A DNA stretch of 64,000 bases from Firmicutes bacterium UBA5201 (GTDB lineage Bacteria > Bacillota > Clostridia > Peptostreptococcales > Acidaminobacteraceae), in NCBI GenBank assembly GCA_002412775.1, contig DHVT01000028.1:12747-76746 (forward strand), in the 5' to 3' direction. The notes beneath the pieces were generated by a model. The model was not told the origin of the DNA. It did no database searches and was given only the letters and a program-made list of their open reading frames with translations. Both the position numbers and the translations under genes were made by a program. Of the stretch, positions 42,352 through 49,959 are shown piece by piece; the stretch's first letter is position 1, and each line of letters begins with the position of its first letter.

Positions 42352-42816
42352 TGCGCGCAGCTCGGAGAGCGTGCGCGCGGTGGTTTTGCGCCAAGGCGCA
42401 GTGGTTTTTGGCTGACGCCAAGTTGGTTTTGCGCCAAGGCGCAGTAGTTGGTAAGTTCAATTGGGGACAGGTCCAAATTGGTACATTGAGATATGCGTAA
42501 GGGGCGACACTAGCGTGCGCCGAATGAGCAGAAAGCGTCGAGAAATGATTAAAGTTAAAAACGAAGAAAAGTTAAAACCAAACGATGGGTCTGTCAAGAA
42601 ATTGGAGTAAACTTACCTAAGTTATTTTTTTAAGAGTTAAAATCTACCATCGAAATAGATGGCTAGTTGATTGATGATTTTGCCCCAGTCTCTGATAAGC
42701 AGTGTCGCCACCTTCTCTTCCCAACCACTGCACTCAATAGAGTGCAAAACTACTTGGCGTCAGCCAAAAACCACTGCGCCTTGGCGCAAAACCACTTGCG
42801 CGTTCCCCAGCGCAAA
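42352..42816. repeat. Composite hairpin-array element A
   Basis: The left half-array has four hairpins: GCGCGC...GCGCGC, TGCGCC-aa-GGCGCA, TTGGC-tgac-GCCAA, and a second TGCGCC-aa-GGCGCA. They are separated by GTGGTTT-type spacers. REP-like copy 3 (42458-42484) and an AT-rich centre with AAAGTTAAAA and AAAACCAA follow. The right half-array is inverted: TGCACTC-aata-GAGTGCA, TTGGCGTCAGCCAA, TGCGCCTTGGCGCA, and TTGCGC...GCGCAA, separated by AAACCAC-type spacers. It fills most of the 566-bp gap between tsaE and the M20D gene. No gene recognised inside. Confidence 0.85.
42458..42484 (+). repeat. REP-like palindromic repeat, copy 3
   Basis: CAATTGGGGACAGGTCC then AAATTGGTAC, inside composite element A after its left hairpin array. 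Confidence 0.85.
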
Positions 42817-42819
42817 AAA

Positions 42820-42847
42820 ACCCTCTGCAATAGGGGTAGCAGAGAGT
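42820..42847 (-). terminator. Bidirectional terminator after the M20D gene
   Basis: ACTCTCTGC pairs with GCAGAGGGT across an 8-10 nt loop; T run on the minus strand and A run on the other side. It abuts the right end of element A. Confidence 0.85.
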
Positions 42848-42858
42848 TTTTTTATGAT

Positions 42859-44055
42859 CTATTGGTTTTTGAGCCAATTCAAAGCGGTTTTACAAAAAAT
42901 CTTTGTGCCATTTTCTAAAATGCTTTCGTCGAAGTCGTAATAGGCACTATGTGGTGGATGAACCTTTTCATCCGTTTTGTTGTAACCCAGCCAAATAAAT
43001 ACGGAAGGTACCTTTTGAGTGAAATAGGCAAAATCCTCACCGCCGGGTGCCGGTCTTTCCACATTGACATAACCCACTTCTCCGAGAACTTCTCGAATGG
43101 ACTGCGCCGCACAATCGACCATGCTTTTTTCATTGACTACGGACGGATAGCCGAATGTGTATTGGACTGTGGCTTTTCCGCCATATGCCATTGCGGTCGT
43201 TTCAGCGATGTTTTCTATACGCGTTTTGATCAACTGTCGTGTTGTTTCGTCAAAGGTTCTAACTGTGCCGATTATTTCTGCACTTTCGGGAATGGTATTG
43301 TACCTCGTGCCTGAGTTCAACATTCCAATCGTCACCACAGCCGGTTCGAAAGGATCGACATTTCTGCTCACGATGCTCTGGAGTCCAAGGACTGTATGAG
43401 AGGCGATCAGTATGGGATCGACGCATTTGTTGGGCATGGAGGCGTGTCCACCTTGTCCGACGATGTCGATCTTAAACGGATCCGAAGCCGCCATCATAGG
43501 ACCGACACGGGTTCCGGCCTGACCTGCCATCAAATCCGGCCAGATGTGCATCCCGACCATGGCTTCCACACGGGGTTCATCTTCAAGAACACCGTCGGCA
43601 ATCATGAACTGGGCACCACCGCCACTTCGGGCATTTTCCTCAGCGGGCTGGAATATCAACTTGATGTTGCCTTCAAACTGATCTCTCAAATCATTCAGCA
43701 CTATCGCAACAGCCACTCCCATGGCCATGTGTCCGTCGTGACCACATGCGTGCATCACACCGCAATTTTGGGATTTGAACGGCTTGTCCACCAGTTCATC
43801 CATTTCAAGGGCGTCCATATCCACTCTGAGACCGATCGTCCTGCCGGGTTTCGACCCTCTTATGATGATGACAAAACCCGTATTGTAATAGCCTTCGACG
43901 ATTTCAAAACCATAGGGTTTGATCGCCTCCAATAAAATGGACTTGGTTTCGAATTCGCTGCCGCTGACTTCAGGATGCTGATGAAGCTTCCTTCTCAATG
44001 CGATGATTTGTTCACTTATTGCACTCACTTTTTCTTCAATCAATTCATGAAGCAT
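42859..44055 (-). CDS. M20D family amidohydrolase
   Basis: 398-residue metal-dependent amidohydrolase of the hippurate/IAA-amino-acid/aminobenzoyl-glutamate type. Metal ligands in MHACGHDGHMA and in IFQPAEENARSGG; PAPGGEDFAYF near the C-terminus. It cleaves N-acyl amino acids; the substrate is inferred from the adjacent AbgT-family permease gene 16 bp upstream. With the AbgA-like gene beyond, these form an import-and-cleave cluster. Confidence 0.92.
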   Translation of the reverse strand: MLHELIEEKVSAISEQIIALRRKLHQHPEVSGSEFETKSILLEAIKPYGFEIVEGYYNTGFVIIIRGSKPGRTIGLRVDMDALEMDELVDKPFKSQNCGVMHACGHDGHMAMGVAVAIVLNDLRDQFEGNIKLIFQPAEENARSGGGAQFMIADGVLEDEPRVEAMVGMHIWPDLMAGQAGTRVGPMMAASDPFKIDIVGQGGHASMPNKCVDPILIASHTVLGLQSIVSRNVDPFEPAVVTIGMLNSGTRYNTIPESAEIIGTVRTFDETTRQLIKTRIENIAETTAMAYGGKATVQYTFGYPSVVNEKSMVDCAAQSIREVLGEVGYVNVERPAPGGEDFAYFTQKVPSVFIWLGYNKTDEKVHPPHSAYYDFDESILENGTKIFCKTALNWLKNQ

Positions 44056-44071
44056 GAGGTACTCCTTTCAA

Positions 44072-45631
44072 TTACAGGTAGATGAAGCCTCCTGGTCCAA
44101 GTGGCAGGTTGAGCAAATGCCAAATGGAAAGTTGAATCAACCAAACGACTCCGAATGCAATCGTATATGGCATCATCATGGCCATGATCGTACCAATCTT
44201 AGCTTTTTCTTTGTCATATTTTGCCACAAAACCAAGCAAAATCGGGAAGTATGGGAAAAGTGGCGTTATCGCGTTGGTAACTGAATCTCCCAATCTGTAG
44301 GCCAACTGTGAATACTCAGGTGCGTATCCCAGCAGGATGAACATCGGTACGAAGACCGGTGACAGAAGTGCCCACTTTGCACTGCCGCTTCCGATGAAGA
44401 GGTTGACAAACGCACTGATAATAACAATTCCAATGACCATTGGCAATCCTGTCATATTCAGGTTCTGAAGAATCGATGACAGGTTGACCGCGAGGATCAG
44501 TCCGATATTGGTCCAGTTGAAGTATTGAACGAACTGTGCGATGACAAACACGAGCACGATGTAACCGCTCATATCTCTGATGGCACTGGTCATATGCTTA
44601 GGAATGTCAGCTTCGCTCTTGATTGTTCCAGCTGAAACACCATATGCGATACTGAGTCCAATGAACCATAAAAGCAGGAATGGAACGATGTTGCTGAGGA
44701 AAGGTGAAGGGATGAGTGTGCCTTCCGGTCCTCTGAATATCGAGCCCGCCGGCAACAAAATCACCAAGATCATAGCAATGTAAGCGAGTGTGAACAAACC
44801 TGCAAATTTTAGACCTTTCTTCTCTTTCTCAGTCACTTCAAAAGATTCGTCCATGACGAGATCCTCATTTGGAGTAAACTTACCTACTTGAGGTTCAACA
44901 AAGCGTTTGGTCACCCATGCACCAACAAAAGTCAGAACGAATGTACTTACGATCATAAAATAATAGTTGACCGCTGGTGAAACGAGGATACCAGGCATAA
45001 CGCCCTGAGCCGCCTCTTGGGTAATTCCCGCAAGAAGCGCATCCGTACCCGCTATCAGAATGTTTGCGGTAAATCCGGCACATGTCGCCGCATAACCTGC
45101 TGCGATACCGACGATCGGATTTCTTTTGGTGCTGTAGAAAAGTGCTCCAGCAAGCGGTGGAATGATGATGACCGCCGCATCCGAAGCGATATTGCCAACG
45201 ATACCGATGAAGAATACCACCAAAAGCAAAACTTTCTCTGGTGCACTGAGCATGAATCTGCGCATAAAAGCAGACATGAATCCCACTTTTTCAGCAAGTC
45301 CAATACCTAGTGTCATGGTAAGGACAAGTCCGAGTGGCGCAAAACCAGTAAAGTTTTTGATCATGTTCGACAGCATCCAAATGACACCATCGCCTGACAA
45401 TAAGTTATTTGAGAAAACCACTTCTCCGGTTGTTGGGTGGATGATGGATATTCCCGCCGCACTGACAATCCAGGATATGACCATGATCACACCCATTAAA
45501 ATGACGAATAAAGTAAAAGGATGTGGAAGTTTGTTACCTACCTTCTCTACGAAATCAAGAAATTTCATAAAGCCGGTTTTCTTTTCAATGTTGATTTCTT
45601 TTTTGCCTTTACTCACAACTTTACCTCCCAA
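44072..45631 (-). CDS. abgT: AbgT-family p-aminobenzoyl-glutamate transporter
   Basis: 519-residue integral membrane protein with about 11-13 hydrophobic segments. AbgT signatures: FLDFVEKVGNKLPHPFTLFV at the N-terminus, FTGFAPLGLVLTMTLGIGLAE, and LFIGSGSAKWALLSPVFVP. E. coli AbgT imports p-aminobenzoyl-glutamate; some homologues export sulfonamides. Flanked on the same strand by two M20 peptidase-like genes, favouring uptake of an amide-linked amino-acid conjugate. Its start has a GGAGG-type site (TGGGAGGTAAAG). Confidence 0.92.
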   Translation of the reverse strand: MGGKVVSKGKKEINIEKKTGFMKFLDFVEKVGNKLPHPFTLFVILMGVIMVISWIVSAAGISIIHPTTGEVVFSNNLLSGDGVIWMLSNMIKNFTGFAPLGLVLTMTLGIGLAEKVGFMSAFMRRFMLSAPEKVLLLVVFFIGIVGNIASDAAVIIIPPLAGALFYSTKRNPIVGIAAGYAATCAGFTANILIAGTDALLAGITQEAAQGVMPGILVSPAVNYYFMIVSTFVLTFVGAWVTKRFVEPQVGKFTPNEDLVMDESFEVTEKEKKGLKFAGLFTLAYIAMILVILLPAGSIFRGPEGTLIPSPFLSNIVPFLLLWFIGLSIAYGVSAGTIKSEADIPKHMTSAIRDMSGYIVLVFVIAQFVQYFNWTNIGLILAVNLSSILQNLNMTGLPMVIGIVIISAFVNLFIGSGSAKWALLSPVFVPMFILLGYAPEYSQLAYRLGDSVTNAITPLFPYFPILLGFVAKYDKEKAKIGTIMAMMMPYTIAFGVVWLIQLSIWHLLNLPLGPGGFIYL

Positions 45632-45657
45632 ATTTATATTATGTACCCCGCTTTATC

Positions 45658-46923
45658 TTATACGCCGTTAAGCTTTTTCACAGTATGAGTGAAAACCTTG
45701 TAACCGCGTTCAAGAACTGTTTCATCAAAATCAAATTTTGAATTATGATGTCCTGCTGCAATTTTTGAGCCAAGAAACACATAGGCCGCCTTACCCCCGT
45801 GTTCCTGTACCTTTGCCATAAGAACGGATGCATCTTCGCTGCCGCCGAGTTTATGGTCCTCCACAATATTGTCGAACTCAGGAATCCCTTTGGCGATCTC
45901 GGTCAAGATCGTTACCAGTTCCTCATCACACTCCGCCGTACCTGCCTCTCCGACTTTCTTGACATCCATTTCCACATCGTACATGACCGCAGCCCCGTTC
46001 AGGACCTTATAAGCCTTATCGAGCATGTATTCATTGAGCTCGGTGGTTTCACCCCTGGTTTCAAGTTTGATGACAGCAAGTTCCGGAATCACATTTCGAC
46101 CTGTCCCCGCCGTCAATTGTCCTACGTTCAACCTGGTCGATCCATGGGAATGGGGCGAGATGGCGTGTAGATTGATTGCCGCGGTCGCTGCAGCAAGAAG
46201 TGCATTCTTACCGGCCTCCGGTTCAGCTCCCGCATGGGCGCTTTTGCCTCTAAATGTCACATCCAGTTTGGTGGTGGCCAGAAATCCAGAAGCTTTTGGT
46301 GAAAAATAGCCTGAATCCAGATTGAATCCAAGATGTCCCGCCACAAAATAGTCCACTTGGTCCAAATGACCCTTCTCCGCAATAGCCCTCGCACCGCGGA
46401 CACCCTCTTCAGCCGGCTGGAAAATCAAAATGATTTTGCCTTTCAGATCATTTCTATTATTGGCAATGAATTCAGCCGTACCGAGCCCGATTGCCGTATG
46501 ACCGTCATGTCCACACGCATGCATCACGTCAGGGTTCACTGACCGGAAGCCTTCACTGCTTGGTCTATGGCTTTCATTTGTGGATTCTTCCACATCATTC
46601 GCGTCGATATCAAAACGAAAAGCTGTTGTCGGACCCGTTCTTCCCGTATCCAAAATGGCGACAACGCCTGAGTAACCCTCCATTTTTTTGATGATTTCCT
46701 CATCTGCACCTTGCTCGATCGCCCTTTGAATGTGCTTTTGAATCACAGATTCCTCTGGTCTACCCATCACATACGATTCATCTATGGCATCTCTTCCCAG
46801 CAGCACTTCGTAATTCCAGTCCATCAATAATTGAGCAACGATTGCTGTCGTCCTGAATTCTGTCCATCCGGATTCAGGAAATTTATGAAAATCTCGTCGG
46901 TAGTTTTGTAATTTTTCTTTCAT
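45658..46923 (-). CDS. AbgA-like M20 amidohydrolase
   Basis: About 421 residues from the chosen start. Metal-binding MHACGHDGHTA and LIFQPAEEGVRGARA; GGSEDASVLMAKV at the C-terminus. The region with MGRPEES and VAILDTGRTGPTTAFRFDIDAN is typical of AbgA/AbgB rather than M20D. E. coli AbgA and AbgB act together to split p-aminobenzoyl-glutamate; here the partner may be the M20D protein. Start at 46923 (MKEKLQNYRRDF) chosen for AAGGAG 6 nt upstream; the longer frame is leader sequence. Confidence 0.9.
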   Translation of the reverse strand: MKEKLQNYRRDFHKFPESGWTEFRTTAIVAQLLMDWNYEVLLGRDAIDESYVMGRPEESVIQKHIQRAIEQGADEEIIKKMEGYSGVVAILDTGRTGPTTAFRFDIDANDVEESTNESHRPSSEGFRSVNPDVMHACGHDGHTAIGLGTAEFIANNRNDLKGKIILIFQPAEEGVRGARAIAEKGHLDQVDYFVAGHLGFNLDSGYFSPKASGFLATTKLDVTFRGKSAHAGAEPEAGKNALLAAATAAINLHAISPHSHGSTRLNVGQLTAGTGRNVIPELAVIKLETRGETTELNEYMLDKAYKVLNGAAVMYDVEMDVKKVGEAGTAECDEELVTILTEIAKGIPEFDNIVEDHKLGGSEDASVLMAKVQEHGGKAAYVFLGSKIAAGHHNSKFDFDETVLERGYKVFTHTVKKLNGV

Positions 46924-47056
46924 ACCGCTCTCCTTTAAAGGTCTATTTGTGGTCATGTCCTTAAATAGCATAATATAACAATTACTTAACAACTTCAATA
47001 CTTTTTTGCAAAAAAAAACAACGAATCTTAAAATCCATTGTTTTCAATCCTTTTAA

Positions 47057-48355
47057 CTATATATTAATCTCATATATGATCCTAGGTCTTCCCTTGGACG
47101 AGACATTCTCCTCGCCAACTGAACGCGCCAAACCCTTATCGATAAGAACTGTCATAATTCTCCTTGCGCTTCGCTCCGTCATATTGAGGTAAAACGCCAG
47201 ATCTTTAGTGGAAACCACCGTTCCTGTCTTTTCGATCATCGATAGAATCTTGCTGATGTTTTTTGCGCTGAGTCCGGTAAGCTTGCTGAGCGATGCGATG
47301 TCCGCACCAGATGAATTGAGTTCGTAATCCAGCATTTCTGCTTTATCGAGAGGTCCACGTATACGCTTGGTCACATCGACGACGAATGCGCAGTCCCCAC
47401 CGGCCTCTTTGGCGTGATGGAGTCCTATTCGGCCGTTGTTTTCCGCCTCATATGCGGATTTTCCATAGCCGATCCCCATACTGATGCTAATATTCAAATC
47501 CTCCCGGACACTTTCAATGAAGTTTTTCCTGAGCATCTGATTTTTCTCACCTTCCAATACTCCTCCGGTTGTGAATATCATATATTCGTCACTGCCGAAA
47601 GTGAAAATCGAACCCTGTATCTTTTCGGCGAAATCGATCAATTTTTCATTGAATTTCAGTTTAAGCCTCTGAACCTCATATTCCGATGCGTAGCCCTTGA
47701 TCCGCTCTTTGAAACGATCAATATCAATAATGATGATCGCAATCTGATTGGCCTTCAACATGGTATTGGTCGCTTTGGAGATTGCGCTCTCTACGACCTG
47801 TCGAATCAATGATTTCGTGAGTTTGACCCTGAATGCGGATATCCCGTGCGCGGTCAGTATCTCATACGTTTTGTAGAGGCAAGTCACTGCGACATAATCG
47901 TTGTTCCGCTCCCACAAATCGATATGAAACTGAGCCAATTTCTCATAATCGATATCACCGTCGTATTCAAACACACGTATGTGCTGATCAGGCAATCCAA
48001 GCTCAGCAAATATCTCCCGGATCTCATTTTCGTTGATGGTGTCAAAACTGATGTGTTCCGTGGAAAGACCCGCTTCTTTGATGTCCCAAATCGTCCGGTA
48101 GATGCAGGTCCCATTGTGCGGCATGTAAAGCGACGGCTTCTCGACGGTCATGCAACCACTCACAATATTGAATGGAACGCGCCCCGAATAAAGCACTACA
48201 TCGACCTTCTGGATATTGTTCCTCACCATCTCAGGCGTGTCCTCTTTCTTCTCATATGGGAAATACAGCAACTTCGCCTCTTCACTGAACTCCTGACCGA
48301 CGTCGTAGATCGCCTTAATCGAGTCTTTCGCTCCAAATACGCCTATTGTTATCAT
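47057..48355 (-). CDS. Regulator with PrpR-N-like domain, GGDEF-like domain and C-terminal helix-turn-helix
   Basis: About 432 residues from the ATG at 48355 (AAAGGAG 6 nt upstream). Residues about 1-140 look like a PrpR_N-type alpha/beta sensor. A nucleotidyl-cyclase-like domain (about 185-320) has IIIIDIDRFKE and FTFGSDEYMIF, with GSDEY where GGDEF is usual. The C-terminal 85 residues hold a winged helix (TKDLAFYLNMTERSARRIM, wing SSKGRPRIIYEI). Position next to the abg-like cluster on the same strand suggests it controls that cluster. I know no characterised protein with exactly this layout. Confidence 0.75.
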   Translation of the reverse strand: MITIGVFGAKDSIKAIYDVGQEFSEEAKLLYFPYEKKEDTPEMVRNNIQKVDVVLYSGRVPFNIVSGCMTVEKPSLYMPHNGTCIYRTIWDIKEAGLSTEHISFDTINENEIREIFAELGLPDQHIRVFEYDGDIDYEKLAQFHIDLWERNNDYVAVTCLYKTYEILTAHGISAFRVKLTKSLIRQVVESAISKATNTMLKANQIAIIIIDIDRFKERIKGYASEYEVQRLKLKFNEKLIDFAEKIQGSIFTFGSDEYMIFTTGGVLEGEKNQMLRKNFIESVREDLNISISMGIGYGKSAYEAENNGRIGLHHAKEAGGDCAFVVDVTKRIRGPLDKAEMLDYELNSSGADIASLSKLTGLSAKNISKILSMIEKTGTVVSTKDLAFYLNMTERSARRIMTVLIDKGLARSVGEENVSSKGRPRIIYEINI

Positions 48356-48422
48356 TGGCATCTCCTTTGGCATGATATTCTAGGGATATTATATCACATT
48401 GAGGTGATGTATAAGAAGTACT

Positions 48423-48450
48423 GATTGGGGACAGGTCCGAATTGGTACCT
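48423..48450 (+). repeat. REP-like palindromic repeat, copy 4
   Basis: GATTGGGGACAGGTCC then GAATTGGTACCT. It forms the left end of composite element B. Confidence 0.85.
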
Positions 48451-48742
48451 GGGACGGAGTCAAGTGGTTTTGCGCCAAGGCGCAGTGGTGTTGCGCTGGG
48501 GAACGCGCAGTAGTTTTTGGCTTGCGCCAAGTGGTTGGGAAGTGCGGAAAGTCAAAAACAAAGAAAAGTCAAAACCAAGTAACCTTGATCTTGACTATGA
48601 CTTTGACTTTATCTAGGGCGCACGCAGTGTCGCCACCGCTCTTCCCAACCACTGCACTCGTCAGAGTGCAAAACCACTTGGCGTCAGCCAAATACTGCTG
48701 CGCTCGCGAGAGCGCAAAACCACCGCGCGCTCTAACGCGCGC
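48423..48742. repeat. Composite hairpin-array element B
   Basis: REP-like copy 4, then hairpins TGCGCC-aa-GGCGCA (48471-48484), TGCGC...GCGCA (48492-48509) and TTGGC-ttgc-GCCAA (48517-48530) with spacers GTGGTTT, GTGGTGT, GTAGTTT and GTGGTTG. The AT-rich centre has AAAGTCAAAA and AAAACCAAG. The inverted half-array is TGCACTC-gtca-GAGTGCA (48653), TTGGCGTCAGCCAA (48678), TGCGCTC-gcga-GAGCGCA (48699) and a GCGCGC-type hairpin (about 48725-48742), with spacers mostly AAACCAC. The last hairpin overlaps the stop of the amidohydrolase gene. It fills the 376-bp gap between the regulator and that gene. Confidence 0.85.
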
Positions 48743-49892
48743 TATACACCACTACTCCATCAACAATCGTGTGTGCAACAGTCGCCTGAAGATCAAAAGG
48801 ATGAGCGTTCCAAATGACGAGGTCCGCATCTTTTCCGACTTCAATGCTTCCGAGCCGATCAGCCACTTCCAGAATCTCTGCAGCGTTGATGGTAATCGCC
48901 TTCAGTGCTTCCATTTCGTCGAGGCCCGCCTTGTGGGCGAGTGCCGCACACATAGGGAGGTATTCGAGTGGAATCACAGGGCTGTCGGTCATGATCGCGA
49001 TTTTGCAACCGGCTTCAACCATCACCTTAGGGGTGTCAAACGTCTTGTTGTTGAGTTCGAACTTCGACTTGTTGCCAAACGAAGGACCAACGATTGCAGG
49101 GTAACCCTCTTTCGCCAAATGATCAGCGATGAGGTGCCCTTCCGTACAATGCTCAAGAGTCAACTTGACGCCGAACTCTTTTGCGATGCGAATGGAAGTG
49201 AAGATGTCATCCGCTCTGTGCGCATGCGCCTTGAGTGGAATCTCTCCGTTCACAACAGGAAGCATAGCCTCCATTTTCATATCGTAAGCAGGCATTTTGC
49301 TGGCATCGTCGCCCGCAGCAGCCTTCTTGTTCTTATATTCAAATGCTTTCGCAAGTGTCTCTCTGAGATGTGAAGCCGTACCCATTCGCGTTGATGGAGA
49401 AGTCTTCTTTTCCGCATAAACTCGCTTCGGATTCTCGCCGAAAGCACATTTCATAGCGAGCGTCTCAACCACAATCATGTCGTCGATTCTATCGCCATGC
49501 AGCTTGATCACGGAGAAAGTGCCCCCAATGACATTGGCGCTACCAGGACCAGTCGCCGCAGTGGTCACGCCACCTTTGATCGCATTTCCGAACGCCTCAT
49601 CCCTAGGATTGATCGCATCGATCGCTCTCAGATGGGGTGTGATCGGATCAGTCATCTCGTTGCCGTCAGCGCCTTCGAAGCCGATGCCCTCTTCCCACAT
49701 GCCGATGTGGCAATGCGAGTCGATGAAGCCCGGGAAAACCATTTTGCCTGAAGCGTCAATCACTTCGGCATCAAGAGGTGCCACCAAATCCGTGCCCACT
49801 TCTTTGATCTTTCCATCCTCGACCAGAATGCAGCCACCTTCAATCACTTCGCCTGCCATAGTATATACTTTTGCGTTTTTAATGAATAACAT
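48732..49892 (-). CDS. Amidohydrolase, imidazolonepropionase-like superfamily
   Basis: 386-residue metal-dependent hydrolase with a composite beta-sandwich and TIM barrel. Features: VEDGKIKEVGTDL, FPGFIDSHCHIG with the HxH metal pair (about 60), KAHAHRADDI, TLEHCTEGH, a late Asp in IMTDSPVIP, and GSIEVGKDADLVIWNAHPFD. The substrate is unknown. The last three codons (SAR) and stop fall inside the terminal hairpin of composite element B, so the C-terminus was altered by the repeat. GGGGGAAAAAT precedes the ATG. Confidence 0.88.
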   Translation of the reverse strand: MLFIKNAKVYTMAGEVIEGGCILVEDGKIKEVGTDLVAPLDAEVIDASGKMVFPGFIDSHCHIGMWEEGIGFEGADGNEMTDPITPHLRAIDAINPRDEAFGNAIKGGVTTAATGPGSANVIGGTFSVIKLHGDRIDDMIVVETLAMKCAFGENPKRVYAEKKTSPSTRMGTASHLRETLAKAFEYKNKKAAAGDDASKMPAYDMKMEAMLPVVNGEIPLKAHAHRADDIFTSIRIAKEFGVKLTLEHCTEGHLIADHLAKEGYPAIVGPSFGNKSKFELNNKTFDTPKVMVEAGCKIAIMTDSPVIPLEYLPMCAALAHKAGLDEMEALKAITINAAEILEVADRLGSIEVGKDADLVIWNAHPFDLQATVAHTIVDGVVVYSAR

Positions 49893-49959
49893 ATTTTTCC
49901 CCCTAAAAAACTATTTCGGTACTCTAAATAAATTATATCACTCTTTTCACAAAATTCAA

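Noticed and set aside
42352..42816. CRISPR array or integron attC array
   Set aside because: The conserved part is only 7 nt and the variable parts are self-complementary hairpins, not unique spacers. No cas genes, integron integrase or attC core sites were seen.
48522..49373. 283-residue plus-strand frame starting in element B
   Set aside because: Antisense to the amidohydrolase and starts inside repeat sequence; no ribosome site or family match.
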